Numbered from the stretch's first letter, positions 44,592 through 54,254 are shown. The stretch is DNA of 64,000 nucleotides from Bradyrhizobium sp. ORS 285 (GCF_900176205.1 NZ_LT859959.1:2232001-2296000); one strand, 5' to 3'. Numbers and translations are program-made. The notes: generated by a model from the sequence alone, not told the origin.

Positions 44592-45500
44592 ATGACGATG
44601 CGGGTCGCGACCTTTGCGAATTCCGACCAGATGATCTCCGGTGCGTTGCGTACGCAGGCGACCATGAGCACGCTTCAGGTCCAGGAATCCTCGGGGCTGA
44701 AAGCGGAGTATCTTGCCGGCTACGGCGCCGACACCCAGCACGTGGTCAATCTTCAGGTCTCGGTGACGCGGGCACAGTCCTATATCGATGCCGCGACCCT
44801 GGCCGACAGCAAGGTGCAGGTGATGTATTCCGCCGTGGGACAGGTGTCGGATATCGTCAGCCAGTTGCGGACTGCGCTGAGTGCTGCGAGCTCCAGCAGC
44901 AGCACGGCGACGACGTCGGCCATCAGCTCCGCGCAGCAATTGCTGCAGCAGATGTCCGGCATTCTCAACACGCAGTATGACGGACAATATCTGTTCGCTG
45001 GCGCGCGGACCTCGACGGCAGCCGTCGACACCTCGGCCTTTGCGTCCGGAACCGGTTCGTTGACCACGGCCGATACGAGCTATTACCAGGGAGACAGCGA
45101 GCTTGCTTCGGTCCGGGTCTCCGACGGCCAGTCGGTCACCTACGGCGTGACGGCGGACAATTCCGCGTTCGAAGAGGTGATGCGCGTCCTGAAGTTCGTG
45201 GCCAACAGCTCGTCCCTGTCGGGAACCGACATCACCTCGGCGCTTACGCTGGCGGATAAAGCCGTGGATGATGTCGCCACCGTGCAGGCCAAGCTGTCGG
45301 ACGCCGCATCCCGGATCGAGAGTGCCAAGTCGCAACAGACCGACTTCAAGAGCTATGCCGAGAGTCTCGCGACCGACCTCACCAGCGTCGATGTGGCGGC
45401 CGTCACCGCGCAGCTCTCGACTTATCAGGCGCAGTTGACGGCGTCTTACAGCGCCATTTCCAAGATCCAGGGACTCAATCTCGCGGATTATCTGCGATAA
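44592..45500 (+). CDS. flgL: flagellar hook-associated protein 3
   Basis: A 302-residue flagellin-like junction protein. The N-terminal MRVATFANSDQMISGALR and SGLKAEYLAGYGADTQHVVNL, the GQYLFAGARTSTAAVD signature in the middle and a C-terminal coiled coil ending KIQGLNLADYLR fit FlgL. It is the last gene of the hook/junction run; a 105-bp gap separates it from the unrelated next operon. Confidence 0.92.
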   Translation: MTMRVATFANSDQMISGALRTQATMSTLQVQESSGLKAEYLAGYGADTQHVVNLQVSVTRAQSYIDAATLADSKVQVMYSAVGQVSDIVSQLRTALSAASSSSSTATTSAISSAQQLLQQMSGILNTQYDGQYLFAGARTSTAAVDTSAFASGTGSLTTADTSYYQGDSELASVRVSDGQSVTYGVTADNSAFEEVMRVLKFVANSSSLSGTDITSALTLADKAVDDVATVQAKLSDAASRIESAKSQQTDFKSYAESLATDLTSVDVAAVTAQLSTYQAQLTASYSAISKIQGLNLADYLR

Positions 45501-45605
45501 GGCGCCGGCGCGCCCGACGCTGGGTGCGGGAACTTCCGCAGCTGTGATTGAAACCATGATGCGTCGAGAAGGTTTGTTGACGGGCCAACCGTCGGCGGAC
45601 CTTTC

Positions 45606-47375
45606 ATGGATCAAGCAACTCAGCCTCGAATCATCGGCCACGGCTTGCGGCCGGTGGCAGACAATGTCTGGATCGTCGATGCCGGCCGGATCAACGCCGC
45701 CGGCCTGCCGCTTCCTGTCCGCATGACGGTGATCAGGCTGTCGAGCGGGGACCTGCTGCTGCACTCGCCAACGCGCTTCTCTCATGCGTTGCGAGAGGAG
45801 CTGGAGCAGCTCGGGCCGATCAAATATCTGCTCGCCCCGAACGTGGCGCACTGGATGTTCCTGCCGGACTGGCAGGCGGCATTGCCCAATGCCAAGGTGT
45901 ACGCGGCGCCCGGCTTGGCTGATCGGTCGCAAGTGCGCCGCAGCGGCCTGCGGATCGATCGCGAGCTGACCGACGTCACGCCCGACGAATGGTCTGAAGA
46001 CCTCCAACTCGTGCTCGTCACCGCGCCGATGTTCACGGAGGTTGCGGTGTTCCATCGGCCGAGTCGGACCCTTGTCCTGACCGACCTCGTGCAGAACCTC
46101 GCGCCGGAAGGCCTCGGCATCCCGTCTCGTGCGGCGGCTCATCTGCTCGGGATCACCGCGCCTGACGGCAAGGCTCCCGCTTACCTCAGGCTGCTGCTTC
46201 GCCTGGGTGGTCGGGCTGTGCAACTCGCTGCGGCCCGTCTCATTGCGCTGGCACCTGAACGTGTCATCTTCGCCCATGGCCGATGGTTCGAAACGGGCGG
46301 CACCCAGCAATTGCGACATTCGCTCGGCTGGCTGCTGGATGGATCCCCCGAGGCCCGCCGGCTGATGCGCGATCTCAGGGGAAAACGTGTCGTGATCACG
46401 GGTGCCTCCAGCGGCATCGGTCGCGCGACGGCACTTGCTTTGGCGCGGGAAGGGGCGAGCCTGGTTCTGGCAGCTCGGCGCGAGGACGTGCTGAAGGACG
46501 TGGCGGCCGAATGCGAGACGTTCGGTGGACGCGCCGTCGCGGTCGGGACCGACGTGACAAACGCAGATGCGGTCAAGCAGCTCGCCGAGCGGGCGGTGCA
46601 GACCTTCGGCGGCATCGACGTCTGGATCAACAATGCCGGCACCGGGGTTTTCGGTGCCTATCAGGACGCTGACATTGCGCTCCACCGCAAGACCATCGAG
46701 GTCAATCTGTTGGGCACGATGAACGGCGCTTATGCCGCCCTGCCGGTGTTCCTGCGGCAGCGGCGGGGCACGCTGATCAACAACATCTCGCTCGGCGGCT
46801 GGGCGCCGACGCCGTTCGCCGCAGCGTATACGGCGAGCAAGTTCGGCTTGCGGGGCTTCTCGGCCAGCCTGCGCCAGGAGCTCGCCGCTCACCGCGATAT
46901 CCATGTCTGCAGCGTGTTTCCGGCGATGGTGGACACGCCCGGTTTTGTGCACGGCGCCAATGTCTCCGGCCGGAATCTCGATCCCGGGCCGCTGTTGTAT
47001 CGCCCCGAAGATGTTGCCGAGACGTTCGTTCAATTGATCCGCGCGCCGCACGATGAAGTCGCCGTTGGCTGGCCGGCGCGCCTCGGCCAGATCTCCTATG
47101 CGCTGGCTCGCTGGCCGACCGAACGGTTCATGAGCACGGCCTTTCGCTTTCTGCTGTCGCGCGCCAAGATCGCGCCGCGCAGCTCCGGCGCCGTGCTTGC
47201 GCCGATTCCGGCCGGCACAAGCGTGAGCGGCGGCTGGCTCGCACGCAAGAAGCTGCCGGCCGCCGGGCAGCTCAGCAAGATCGGCCTCGCTGTCGGCATC
47301 GGCGGGATGGCGCTGCTGCTGGCGACACGAAGCCGCGCTGCGCGCCCGTCGCCTCGCAAGCGTTCGCATCGCTGA
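45606..47375 (+). CDS. DUF4336 - short-chain dehydrogenase fusion
   Basis: A 589-residue two-domain protein. Residues 1-245 match DUF4336 (metallo-beta-lactamase-like, here with no full HxHxDH metal motif): WIVDAGRINAAGLPLPVRMT, PTRFSHALREELEQLGPIKYL and YAAPGL are typical. Residues 258-500 are a classical SDR: TGASSGIGRA (265-274), NNAG (342-345), Ser395, and YTASK with Tyr408 and Lys412. A hydrophobic tail (about 563-580) could anchor it in the membrane. Substrate is unknown. It is followed 12 bases later by a CyoB-type oxidase subunit, so both are cotranscribed. Confidence 0.85.
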   Translation: MDQATQPRIIGHGLRPVADNVWIVDAGRINAAGLPLPVRMTVIRLSSGDLLLHSPTRFSHALREELEQLGPIKYLLAPNVAHWMFLPDWQAALPNAKVYAAPGLADRSQVRRSGLRIDRELTDVTPDEWSEDLQLVLVTAPMFTEVAVFHRPSRTLVLTDLVQNLAPEGLGIPSRAAAHLLGITAPDGKAPAYLRLLLRLGGRAVQLAAARLIALAPERVIFAHGRWFETGGTQQLRHSLGWLLDGSPEARRLMRDLRGKRVVITGASSGIGRATALALAREGASLVLAARREDVLKDVAAECETFGGRAVAVGTDVTNADAVKQLAERAVQTFGGIDVWINNAGTGVFGAYQDADIALHRKTIEVNLLGTMNGAYAALPVFLRQRRGTLINNISLGGWAPTPFAAAYTASKFGLRGFSASLRQELAAHRDIHVCSVFPAMVDTPGFVHGANVSGRNLDPGPLLYRPEDVAETFVQLIRAPHDEVAVGWPARLGQISYALARWPTERFMSTAFRFLLSRAKIAPRSSGAVLAPIPAGTSVSGGWLARKKLPAAGQLSKIGLAVGIGGMALLLATRSRAARPSPRKRSHR

Positions 47376-47387
47376 TCTGGAGGCATC

Positions 47388-49388
47388 ATGCTGGGGAAGC
47401 TCACCTGGTCGGCCATTCCGTTCGGCCAGCCGATTCCGCTGATCGCCGCAGGCATCGTTCTCGCCGGCATTCTCGGCGTGCTCGTCTGGGTCGTCGTCAA
47501 GGGCTACGTCCCCTATCTCTGGCGGGAGTGGATCACGAGCGTCGATCACAAGCGGATCGGCGTGATGTACATCCTGCTCGCCTTTGTCATGCTGCTGCGC
47601 GGCGGCACCGATGCGATCATGATGCGCACACAGCAGGCCGTGGCTTTTCATTCCAACGGCTATCTGCCGCCGGAGCACTACAACCAGATCTTCTCGGCGC
47701 ACGGCACGATCATGATCTTCTTCGTGGCGATGCCGTTCGTGATCGGCCTGATGAACCTGATCGTGCCGTTGCAGCTCGGAGTCCGTGACGTCGCATTTCC
47801 CACGCTGAACTCGGTTGGGTTCTGGCTGACGGCATCGGGTGCCTTGCTGGTGAATGTCTCGCTGGTGGTCGGCGAGTTCGCCCGCACCGGCTGGCTGCCG
47901 TTTCCGCCATTGTCCGAGGTGACCTATTCGCCTGGCGTGGGAGTGGACTACTATATCTGGGCGCTGGAGATATCCGGCGTGGGGACGCTGGTCGCCGGCA
48001 TCAATCTGGTTACGACCGTGCTGAAGTTGCGCACCCGGGGCATGAGCTATCTGCGCATGCCGATGTTCTGCTGGACCACGCTCGCCTCCAATCTCCTCAT
48101 CGTCGCGGCGTTCCCGATCCTCACGGCGACGCTGACGATGCTGATGCTCGACCGCTATTTCGGCTTCCACTTCTTCACCAACGAGGCCGGCGGCAACATG
48201 ATGATGTTCATGAACCTGATCTGGGCCTGGGGGCATCCCGAGGTCTACATCCTGGTCCTGCCGGCCTTCGGCATCTATTCGGAGGTGGTCGCTACATTCT
48301 CGAGCAAGTCGTTGTTCGGCTATCGCTCGATGGTGCTGGCGACGATGGCGATCTGCGTCATCTCGTTCATGGTCTGGCTGCATCATTTCTTCACCATGGG
48401 GGCGGGACCCAACGTGAACGCGATCTTCGGCATTGCCAGCATGATCATCGCGGTGCCGACCGGCGTGAAGATCTACAATTGGCTGTTCACGATGTATGGC
48501 GGGCGGGTGCGCTTCACGACGCCGATGCTGTGGTCGGTCGGCTTCATGATCACCTTCATGATCGGCGGGCTGACCGGCGTGCTGGTCGCGGTACCGCCGG
48601 CGGACTTCCTGCTGCACAACAGCCTGTTCCTGGTCGCGCACTTCCACAACGTCATCATCGGCGGCGTGCTGTTCGGTGCATTCGCGGGGGTCACCTATTG
48701 GTTTCCGAAGGCCTTTGGTTTTCGTCTCTATGAGAGCTGGGGCAAGGCGGCGTTCTGGTTCACGTTGATCGGCTTCTACGCCACCTTCATGCCGCTCTAT
48801 GTGGTCGGTCTGCTCGGCATGACCCGGCGCATGCAGCATTACGATGTCGCCGAATGGCGGCCCTGGCTGGCGGCGGCGACGTTCGGCACGGCGCTGCTGG
48901 CGATCGGCGTCATCCTGCAGATCCTCCAGCTCGTCTTCAGCATCCGCGACCGCGCGCTGCTGCGCGACACGACCGGTGATCCCTGGGATGGCCGCTCGCT
49001 GGAATGGGCCACCTCATCGCCGCCGCCCGTGTTCAACTTCGCAGTGTTGCCGAATGTGACGGGGCAGGATGCGTATTGGCGGATCAAGGAAAACGCCAAA
49101 AGCCAGCAGCTGCACACCAGGGACAAGGACTATCAGGATATCGAGCTGCCAAGGAATTCCCCCACAGGATTCGTCTGCGCGTTCTTCGCCACGTTGATGG
49201 GATTCGCGCTGATCTGGCACATCTGGTGGATGGTCGCGCTCGGCGCAATAGGGGCCTTCGCGACATTCGTCGTGTTCGCCTGGCGCGATCACGACGAGTA
49301 TGTGATCCCGGCGGCGGAGGTGGCGCGGATCGATCGCGGGATGATCGAGGCGCGGCAGGGATTCTCGTCGGCGGCCGGGGACGCGTGA
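47388..49388 (+). CDS. cyoB: cytochrome bo3-type ubiquinol oxidase subunit I (lone)
   Basis: A 666-residue heme-copper oxidase subunit, the length of Cyo[13 protein letters not shown], the low-spin heme His in [11 protein letters not shown], the CuB/Tyr segment [15 protein letters not shown], the [10 protein letters not shown] histidines and the high-spin heme His in [11 protein letters not shown] are all intact, and the tail [18 protein letters not shown] is CyoB-like. It should reduce O2 with quinol and pump protons, but subunits II, III and IV (cyoA, C, D) are not next to it. GGAGG lies 6 bases before the ATG. Confidence 0.9.
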   Translation: MLGKLTWSAIPFGQPIPLIAAGIVLAGILGVLVWVVVKGYVPYLWREWITSVDHKRIGVMYILLAFVMLLRGGTDAIMMRTQQAVAFHSNGYLPPEHYNQIFSAHGTIMIFFVAMPFVIGLMNLIVPLQLGVRDVAFPTLNSVGFWLTASGALLVNVSLVVGEFARTGWLPFPPLSEVTYSPGVGVDYYIWALEISGVGTLVAGINLVTTVLKLRTRGMSYLRMPMFCWTTLASNLLIVAAFPILTATLTMLMLDRYFGFHFFTNEAGGNMMMFMNLIWAWGHPEVYILVLPAFGIYSEVVATFSSKSLFGYRSMVLATMAICVISFMVWLHHFFTMGAGPNVNAIFGIASMIIAVPTGVKIYNWLFTMYGGRVRFTTPMLWSVGFMITFMIGGLTGVLVAVPPADFLLHNSLFLVAHFHNVIIGGVLFGAFAGVTYWFPKAFGFRLYESWGKAAFWFTLIGFYATFMPLYVVGLLGMTRRMQHYDVAEWRPWLAAATFGTALLAIGVILQILQLVFSIRDRALLRDTTGDPWDGRSLEWATSSPPPVFNFAVLPNVTGQDAYWRIKENAKSQQLHTRDKDYQDIELPRNSPTGFVCAFFATLMGFALIWHIWWMVALGAIGAFATFVVFAWRDHDEYVIPAAEVARIDRGMIEARQGFSSAAGDA

Positions 49389-49398
49389 AAACGCGCGT

Positions 49399-49433
49399 GG
49401 CCGGTGCGGGCAGGCTCGCCGCCCGCACCGGCC
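49399..49433. terminator. strong hairpin between convergent genes
   Basis: GGCCGGTGCGGGC and GCCCGCACCGGCC form a perfect 13-bp stem with a 9-base loop, between the cyoB stop and the stop of the opposing Gly/Tyr-rich gene. There is no T tract on either side, so it may act with Rho or as a 3'-end stabiliser for both. Confidence 0.7.
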
Positions 49434-49441
49434 AGCTCACC

Positions 49442-49984
49442 TCACCAGCGATGATGCGTGCTGATCACGCCATGGCCGTGTCGGTGGCCGAAGTGCCGGC
49501 CGCCATACAGGCCGTGATGATGATGACCCCAGCCCGGGCCACGATAGTAGCCGTAGCTGTGCCGCCAGGGCCGCGGGCCGTAGGAATAGCCGTAGCTGCG
49601 ATACACCGGACGCGGCGCGTAGGTGTAGCCATAGCCGCCATAATACGGGCGAGAGCCGTAATAGCCGCCATAGCCGTAGGGGGACGAGGCGTAGCGGTAT
49701 CCACCGTAATAGGGGTAGGGCGCATAGCCGCCGCCATAATAAGACGGCGCGGCAACCGCCGAGCCGATCACGGCGCCGGCCAGGAGACCTGCGCCGATCG
49801 CGGCGCCGCCACCCCAGCCACCATGCCAGCCATCATAGTGGACCTGGACCGCGTTCGAGCTCTCGGTGCCCGTCCTTGCCGCGGCGGAGAGCGATGTCAG
49901 CGGTGCGGCGGAGGCGGATTGCAGCGTTGCAAAAGATAATGCGCCGGCGAAGGCGAGTGTCGCGGCGGCTTTCAAGGTGACCAT
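49442..49984 (-). CDS. secreted Gly/Tyr/His-rich protein
   Basis: A 180-residue protein with a signal peptide (MVTLKAAATLAFAGALSF, cleavage expected after ASA), a short glycine-zipper-like segment (GGGAAIGAGLLAGAVIGS) and a long low-complexity tail of Tyr-Gly repeats and a HHHH run near the end. Such proteins occur in rhizobial envelopes; the tail may bind metal. No function is known. AGGAG lies 8 bases before ATG 49984. It is one of three successive minus-strand genes for small exported low-complexity proteins. Confidence 0.72.
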   Translation of the reverse strand: MVTLKAAATLAFAGALSFATLQSASAAPLTSLSAAARTGTESSNAVQVHYDGWHGGWGGGAAIGAGLLAGAVIGSAVAAPSYYGGGYAPYPYYGGYRYASSPYGYGGYYGSRPYYGGYGYTYAPRPVYRSYGYSYGPRPWRHSYGYYRGPGWGHHHHGLYGGRHFGHRHGHGVISTHHRW

Positions 49985-50131
49985 CCTGGGTTCTCCTGTT
50001 GAAGTCAGGGTGTTGCTCAAACCGGATGCGTTGATCTTCGTTGCAGCTGTCGCGGCGGACGTATTGTCGCGGGACATTGCTCTGACGGAACAGTCGATGC
50101 CGGTGTGGACCGGCATCGACACGTCATCGTG

Positions 50132-50545
50132 TTACGGGCAGGAACGACGGCGACCATCATTGCCGAGATAAGTGCCGGAGCGCGGGTCGTAGGACCGGTA
50201 GCGCTGGGCGCAGTACGTCTCGGCTTCACCAGCCTGGGCGCGGCTGTTGGCAATCGCGCCGCCGATGATCGCACCGGCCGCCAGGCCACCGAGCACGGCT
50301 GCTCCTGAGCCGTTGTGATGGTGGCGATAGCCGTACTGATAGCCGTGGCGGCGGCCGAGGCCGGGGTGCCAATCATGTCCGCCGCGCCAGTGGCGATACT
50401 GAACCTGCTGGATGCCAGCGGTGTCGTTCACGGCAGATGCCGGCGCCGGATTGTTCGGCATCATCGGGGCGGCGGCGAGTGGCGTCACCGCTGATAGCGT
50501 CATGGTGCCGATGGCGGCGACCGTCAAAAGTTTGCGCAGCTGCAT
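50132..50545 (-). CDS. BA14K-type secreted protein
   Basis: A 137-residue exported protein. After a signal peptide (MQLRKLLTVAAIGTMTLS, cleavage after AA) and a His/Arg/Tyr-rich stretch it has a glycine-zipper-like segment (GAAVLGGLAAGAIIGGAI) and ends with the BA14K signature: CAQRYRSYDPRSGTYLGNDG and a final Cys. BA14K family members are immunoreactive envelope proteins with suggested lectin activity. AAAGGAG precedes ATG 50545. A 147-bp gap separates it from the next gene. Confidence 0.82.
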   Translation of the reverse strand: MQLRKLLTVAAIGTMTLSAVTPLAAAPMMPNNPAPASAVNDTAGIQQVQYRHWRGGHDWHPGLGRRHGYQYGYRHHHNGSGAAVLGGLAAGAIIGGAIANSRAQAGEAETYCAQRYRSYDPRSGTYLGNDGRRRSCP

Positions 50546-50699
50546 CTGCGTGCTCCTTTCTGTTCTTGAGATACGAGGAGCAACGTTTCGCCACAACTGC
50601 CCGTTCCGCGTCATGCTGCCGCCTCAGCGGTGGCACAAGGTCGCATTGGCGCCACAACGTCGCAGCGGCCTCATGGGCCGCTGCGATCTCACATGCGCA

Positions 50700-51068
50700 T
50701 CAGCGCGGCGGGACGACGCCGTTCGATGGCGGCGTGGTTGTGTTGCGCATGCCGGGCGGGCTCGATGCGCCCTGGCCGCCACGCTCGACATGGCTCGGTC
50801 CGCCGCCACCCGCGCTGCCCGATCCCGAGCCACCGGCCGATCCTCCGGCAGATCCGCCTGCACCCGCGCCGGCGCCAGCACCGCCTGCACCCGCACCACC
50901 GGCTCCCGAGCCGCCAGCTCCGGCACCCGCGCCGCCGCCGGCTCCACCACCTGCTCCGCCGCCCGCACCACCACCGGATCCACCGCCGCCGCCTTGCGCG
51001 AAGGCTGCGCCGACGGAGCCGGCCGCGATCACGGTCGCAGCCACTAACGTGAGAATTGTCTTACGCAT
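50700..51068 (-). CDS. secreted Gly/Ala-rich low-complexity protein
   Basis: A 122-residue protein with a clear signal peptide (MRKTILTLVAATVIAAGS, cleavage after AFA) followed by about 65 residues almost entirely Gly, Ala and Ser in GGAG/GAG repeats, then a Pro/Thr-rich tail ending PPSNGVVPPR. The repeat DNA is a GC-rich slippage-prone tract. AAGGAG precedes ATG 51068. It may be a structural or adhesive exported protein; nothing more can be said. Confidence 0.68.
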   Translation of the reverse strand: MRKTILTLVAATVIAAGSVGAAFAQGGGGGSGGGAGGGAGGGAGGGAGAGAGGSGAGGAGAGGAGAGAGAGGSAGGSAGGSGSGSAGGGGPSHVERGGQGASSPPGMRNTTTPPSNGVVPPR

Positions 51069-51180
51069 TGTTGCGCTCCTTGAGGTTTCACCAACCACCA
51101 ATCGAGCCCATTAAAGCGCGTTCCTAATTCTCATCGGCGCAAAGGTCGCGGCATCAGCCTGATCGAAGCGCGGAACTCAA

Positions 51181-51963
51181 CTAATCGATCAGCGCATCGA
51201 GCAGCGCATCCGGACATTCGGCCATCATCGTATGTCCCGCACCGGGAAGAACGATCGTGCGCGACTGCGCAATCGCCGCGGCGAGCGCCTTGCCGGCTTT
51301 CACGGGGGTCATCATGTCCTTCTCGCCGAGGATCAGCCGCGTCGGCACCTTGATCTGGGCCGCCGATGCCAGCGCATCCTGATAGTTGTTGCAGGCGGAG
51401 AGATCGTTGAACAACACGCCGGGCGCGCAGCGTTCCAACGTCGCCTGCGCGCCGCCATGCATCCACAGGCCCGGCGCGCGGCTGCCGCCGAGCTCCGCCG
51501 CAAAGCCGAGGCCCCAGATCGAGACCATGTCGATGGCTGCATGATCGTTGGCTTCAGCGGCCTTCAGAAGATCCGGCCCCACGGTCATCGTCGCCGCGGT
51601 GCCGATCAGGCTGAGCGCCGAGACGTGCTCCGGATGACGCGCTGCGGTGTCGAGCGCGATCAGCGACCCCATCGAATGGCCGATCAGGTGAGCAGCCTTG
51701 GCGTTCACCGTCTGCAAGAGCGCAACGATCCAGTCGGCCATTGCAGGAATCGTCGGCAGCGCCGGTCCGCTGGAGCGACCATGGCCGGGCAGGTCGGGCG
51801 CCAGCACGGCAAAGCCGTGATGCGCGAACCAGCGGCTGTGCAGCGCCCAGACCGAATGATCGAAGCCGGCGCCATGCACGAATACGACCGCGGGCAGGGA
51901 CGAATCGAAGGCGCGGCCGCCGGTGGCGACGAAGACATCGTGATCTCTGATGGACAGTTGCAT
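51181..51963 (-). CDS. alpha/beta hydrolase
   Basis: A 260-residue serine hydrolase. The oxyanion region VVFVHGAGFDHSVW, nucleophile elbow LIGHSMGSLIALD and C-terminal acidic and His residues (LGEKDMMTP, LPGAGHTMMAE) complete the triad. Substrate is unknown; the family is broad. Its ATG lies 3 bases after the MetY stop, so the two are cotranscribed, hinting at a role linked to homoserine or sulfur metabolism, such as ester hydrolysis, but this is guesswork. Confidence 0.85.
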   Translation of the reverse strand: MQLSIRDHDVFVATGGRAFDSSLPAVVFVHGAGFDHSVWALHSRWFAHHGFAVLAPDLPGHGRSSGPALPTIPAMADWIVALLQTVNAKAAHLIGHSMGSLIALDTAARHPEHVSALSLIGTAATMTVGPDLLKAAEANDHAAIDMVSIWGLGFAAELGGSRAPGLWMHGGAQATLERCAPGVLFNDLSACNNYQDALASAAQIKVPTRLILGEKDMMTPVKAGKALAAAIAQSRTIVLPGAGHTMMAECPDALLDALID

Positions 51964-51966
51964 GGC

Positions 51967-53262
51967 TCACACCTTCTGCGAGGCGCGCAGCGCCTGTCCG
52001 AGATCGTCGATGATGTCCGAGACCGCCTCGATGCCGACCGACAGCCGGATCAACTCCTCGCCGATCCCTGCGGCCGCGAGCTGCGCGGCGTCCATCTGCT
52101 GATGCGTGGTGGAGGCCGGATGAATCACCAGCGTCTTGGCGTCGCCGACATTGGCGAGATGACTGATCAGCTTCAGGCTCTCGATGAACTTGCGGCCCGC
52201 GGGGCGGCCGCCCTTGATGCCGAACGAGACGATCGAGCCGGCGCCGCGCGGCAGCAACTCCTTGGCGAGCGCATGGTCCGGGTGCGTCTCCAACGAGGGA
52301 TGCAGCACCCAGTCGACGGCCTTGTTGGCGGTCAGCGCCTTCAGCACCGCGCGCGTGTTCGCGACATGGCGCTCCATCCGCAGATGCAAGGTCTCGACGC
52401 CCTGCAGGAGATGAAAGGCGTTGGTCGGCGACAGGCAGGCACCAAAATCGCGCAGGCCTTCGGTGCGCGCGCGCATGATGAACGCGGCGGTGCCGAACTG
52501 CTCGTCGAAGACGATGCCGTGATAGCCGGCATAGGGCTCGGTGAGCTGGGGGAATTTGCCTGAGCCGCGCCAGTCGAAGCGGCCGCCGTCGATGAGCGCG
52601 CCGCCGATCGCGATGCCATGACCGCCGAGCCACTTCGTTGCGGAGTGCATCACGATGTCGGCGCCTTGCGCGATCGGCTGACTGAGATAGGGCGTGGCGA
52701 ACGTGTTGTCGATTAAAAGCGGCACGGTGGCTTCGTGCGCGATTGCTGAGACCTTCGGGATATCAAGCACTTCGAGGCCGGGATTGCCGAGCGTCTCGCC
52801 AATGAAGAGCCGCGTATTCGGCTTGACGGCCGCGCGGAAGCCGTCGAGGTCGCGCGGCTTGACGAAGCTCGTGGTGATGCCGAAGCGCGGCAGCGTGTGC
52901 GCGAGCAGGTTGATGGTGCCGCCATAGAGCGAGGAGGAGGCGACGATGTGGTCGCCGGCATTGAGGATGGTGGCGATCGCCAGATGCAGCGCCGCCTGGC
53001 CGCTCGCCGTGCAGACCGCGCCGACGCCGCCTTCGAGCGCGGCGAGCCGCTCCTCGAGCACAGCTGTCGTCGGGTTGGAAATGCGGGTGTAGATGTGGCC
53101 GGCGCGTTCAAGATTGAACAACGCGGCGGCGTACTCGGTATCGTCGAACACGTAGGACGTGGTCTGATAGATCGGCACCGCGCGGGCGCCGGTTGTGGGA
53201 TCCGGATGCTGGCCCGCATGCAGGCTCAGGGTTTCGAAGGCAGGCTGTTTCGGCGGCGGCAT
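51967..53262 (-). CDS. metY: O-acetylhomoserine sulfhydrylase
   Basis: A 431-residue Cys/Met-metabolism PLP enzyme. The start ETLSLHAGQHPDPTTGARA, YTRISNPTTAVLEERLAAL, the LIDNTFATPYLSQP segment and the PLP lysine in MHSATKWLGGHG are typical, and the length of about 430 separates O-acetylhomoserine sulfhydrylases from shorter cystathionine enzymes. It makes homocysteine from O-acetylhomoserine and sulfide. I see no SAM-II riboswitch in the 280 bases before it. The alpha/beta hydrolase follows it directly. Confidence 0.92.
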   Translation of the reverse strand: MPPPKQPAFETLSLHAGQHPDPTTGARAVPIYQTTSYVFDDTEYAAALFNLERAGHIYTRISNPTTAVLEERLAALEGGVGAVCTASGQAALHLAIATILNAGDHIVASSSLYGGTINLLAHTLPRFGITTSFVKPRDLDGFRAAVKPNTRLFIGETLGNPGLEVLDIPKVSAIAHEATVPLLIDNTFATPYLSQPIAQGADIVMHSATKWLGGHGIAIGGALIDGGRFDWRGSGKFPQLTEPYAGYHGIVFDEQFGTAAFIMRARTEGLRDFGACLSPTNAFHLLQGVETLHLRMERHVANTRAVLKALTANKAVDWVLHPSLETHPDHALAKELLPRGAGSIVSFGIKGGRPAGRKFIESLKLISHLANVGDAKTLVIHPASTTHQQMDAAQLAAAGIGEELIRLSVGIEAVSDIIDDLGQALRASQKV

Positions 53263-53335
53263 GCGGGGCTCGGCTTTCGTCTGACGATGATCCTGCTTTC
53301 TGCCACAGATTTCACCGGGCGTCAGCGACCGGGGG

Positions 53336-53382
53336 CCTCATGGTTCGAGACGCGCCGCGCGGCGGCGCTCCTCATCATGAGG
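53336..53382. repeat. intergenic palindromic repeat of Bradyrhizobium type
   Basis: CCTCATGGTTCGAGACGCG and, 13 bases on, GCGCTCCTCATCATGAGG form an imperfect inverted repeat with matching CCTCATG/CATGAGG ends. Very similar sequences (CGTCTCGAACCATGAGG cores) recur between genes in this bacterial group, from memory. It sits in the 289-bp gap upstream of metY. Confidence 0.6.
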
Positions 53383-53551
53383 GGTGAGAGTTCGCACGCG
53401 GAGCAGGGGAGTTCGCGGGCAAGTGCTGTTATCTCTCCAACGTCCCCGCATCGTCCTCTGCTCGGCGGGCGTCTCAAAGGATGGGTGCGAGCACGGATCA
53501 CCCGTCCAGTAGGGGCGACATTGTCATGCCGCCCCCCAGGGGATCAGAACC

Positions 53552-54172
53552 TCAGCCGCCGAAGCTCTTCGGGAACAGGCCGGAGGCAGCGATCTCTGCG
53601 ATCGCGAGCCGTGGGCTCGGCTTCTCGCGCTCCTTGAGCATGGCCGGGAGCTTCTCGCCGCCGCCCTTGCGGCCAACCGCGATCGCGATCTCCACGGCGA
53701 AGTCGTCGGGCACGCCGAGCGCGGCCTGCGCGGCGGCGACGTCGAAGCCGCTCATGCCGTGGGTGGCCCAGCCGGACAGGGCGGCCTGGTTGGCGAAGTT
53801 GGCCCAGGCGGCGCCGGCATCAAAGGAATGCGTGCGGGTCGGCGCCGGCTCGGTCTTGCCGGCCGGGATGAAGGTCTTCTTCGACAGCACGTAGACGAGG
53901 GCTGCCGCATGCTGCGCCCAGCCGCGGTTGAACTCGATCAGCGGGGCCAGGAAGGTGTCGAATTCGGCCGAGCCGCGGCGCGCGTAGAGGAAGCGCCAGG
54001 GCTGCGAATTGTAGGAGGAGGGCGCCCAGCGCGCCGCCTCGATGAAGGTGAGAAGCTCGCTCTCGGGCAGCGCCTCATCGGTGAAACCGCGCGGCGACCA
54101 GCGGTCGACGAAGATGCGATGGGCGGGGTGCTCGGTGGCGCGATCGGTCGGCGGCGGCAGATGGGCAGTCAC
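53552..54172 (-). CDS. nitroreductase family protein
   Basis: A 206-residue FMN-dependent oxidoreductase. RWSPRGFTDEALPESELLTFIEAARWAPSSYNSQPWRF is the family's FMN-binding start (Arg, Ser and Asn positions) and the later GWATHGMSGFDVAAAQAALG and AIAVGRKG segments complete it. Substrate is unknown (quinones, nitro compounds or flavin). The start is GTG at 54172 with AAGGAG 6 bases upstream; the frame opens earlier without a good start. It lies between metY and an SsuA-like gene on the same strand. Confidence 0.85.
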   Translation of the reverse strand: MTAHLPPPTDRATEHPAHRIFVDRWSPRGFTDEALPESELLTFIEAARWAPSSYNSQPWRFLYARRGSAEFDTFLAPLIEFNRGWAQHAAALVYVLSKKTFIPAGKTEPAPTRTHSFDAGAAWANFANQAALSGWATHGMSGFDVAAAQAALGVPDDFAVEIAIAVGRKGGGEKLPAMLKEREKPSPRLAIAEIAASGLFPKSFGG

Positions 54173-54254
54173 GGAAGTCTCCTTACGGTCAGGCTCGTCG
54201 TTGGGCCTCGGGCTCCGCGTCGCTGCAGAGCACAATGCTCGGTTCCTCTCTGGC

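Noticed and set aside
42237..48839. A 2200-codon open frame on the minus strand across flgE-flgL, the fusion gene and cyoB.
   Set aside because: It lies antisense to a series of well-supported genes; strong third-position GC bias and Ser/Thr-rich flagellar codons remove stop codons in this frame. Composition is His/Arg/Gln-rich with no domain, and it has no ribosome site.
52968..53551. A possible SAM-II riboswitch upstream of metY, common in alphaproteobacteria.
   Set aside because: The 289 bases before the start lack the SAM-II core and pseudoknot motifs; only a palindromic repeat is there.
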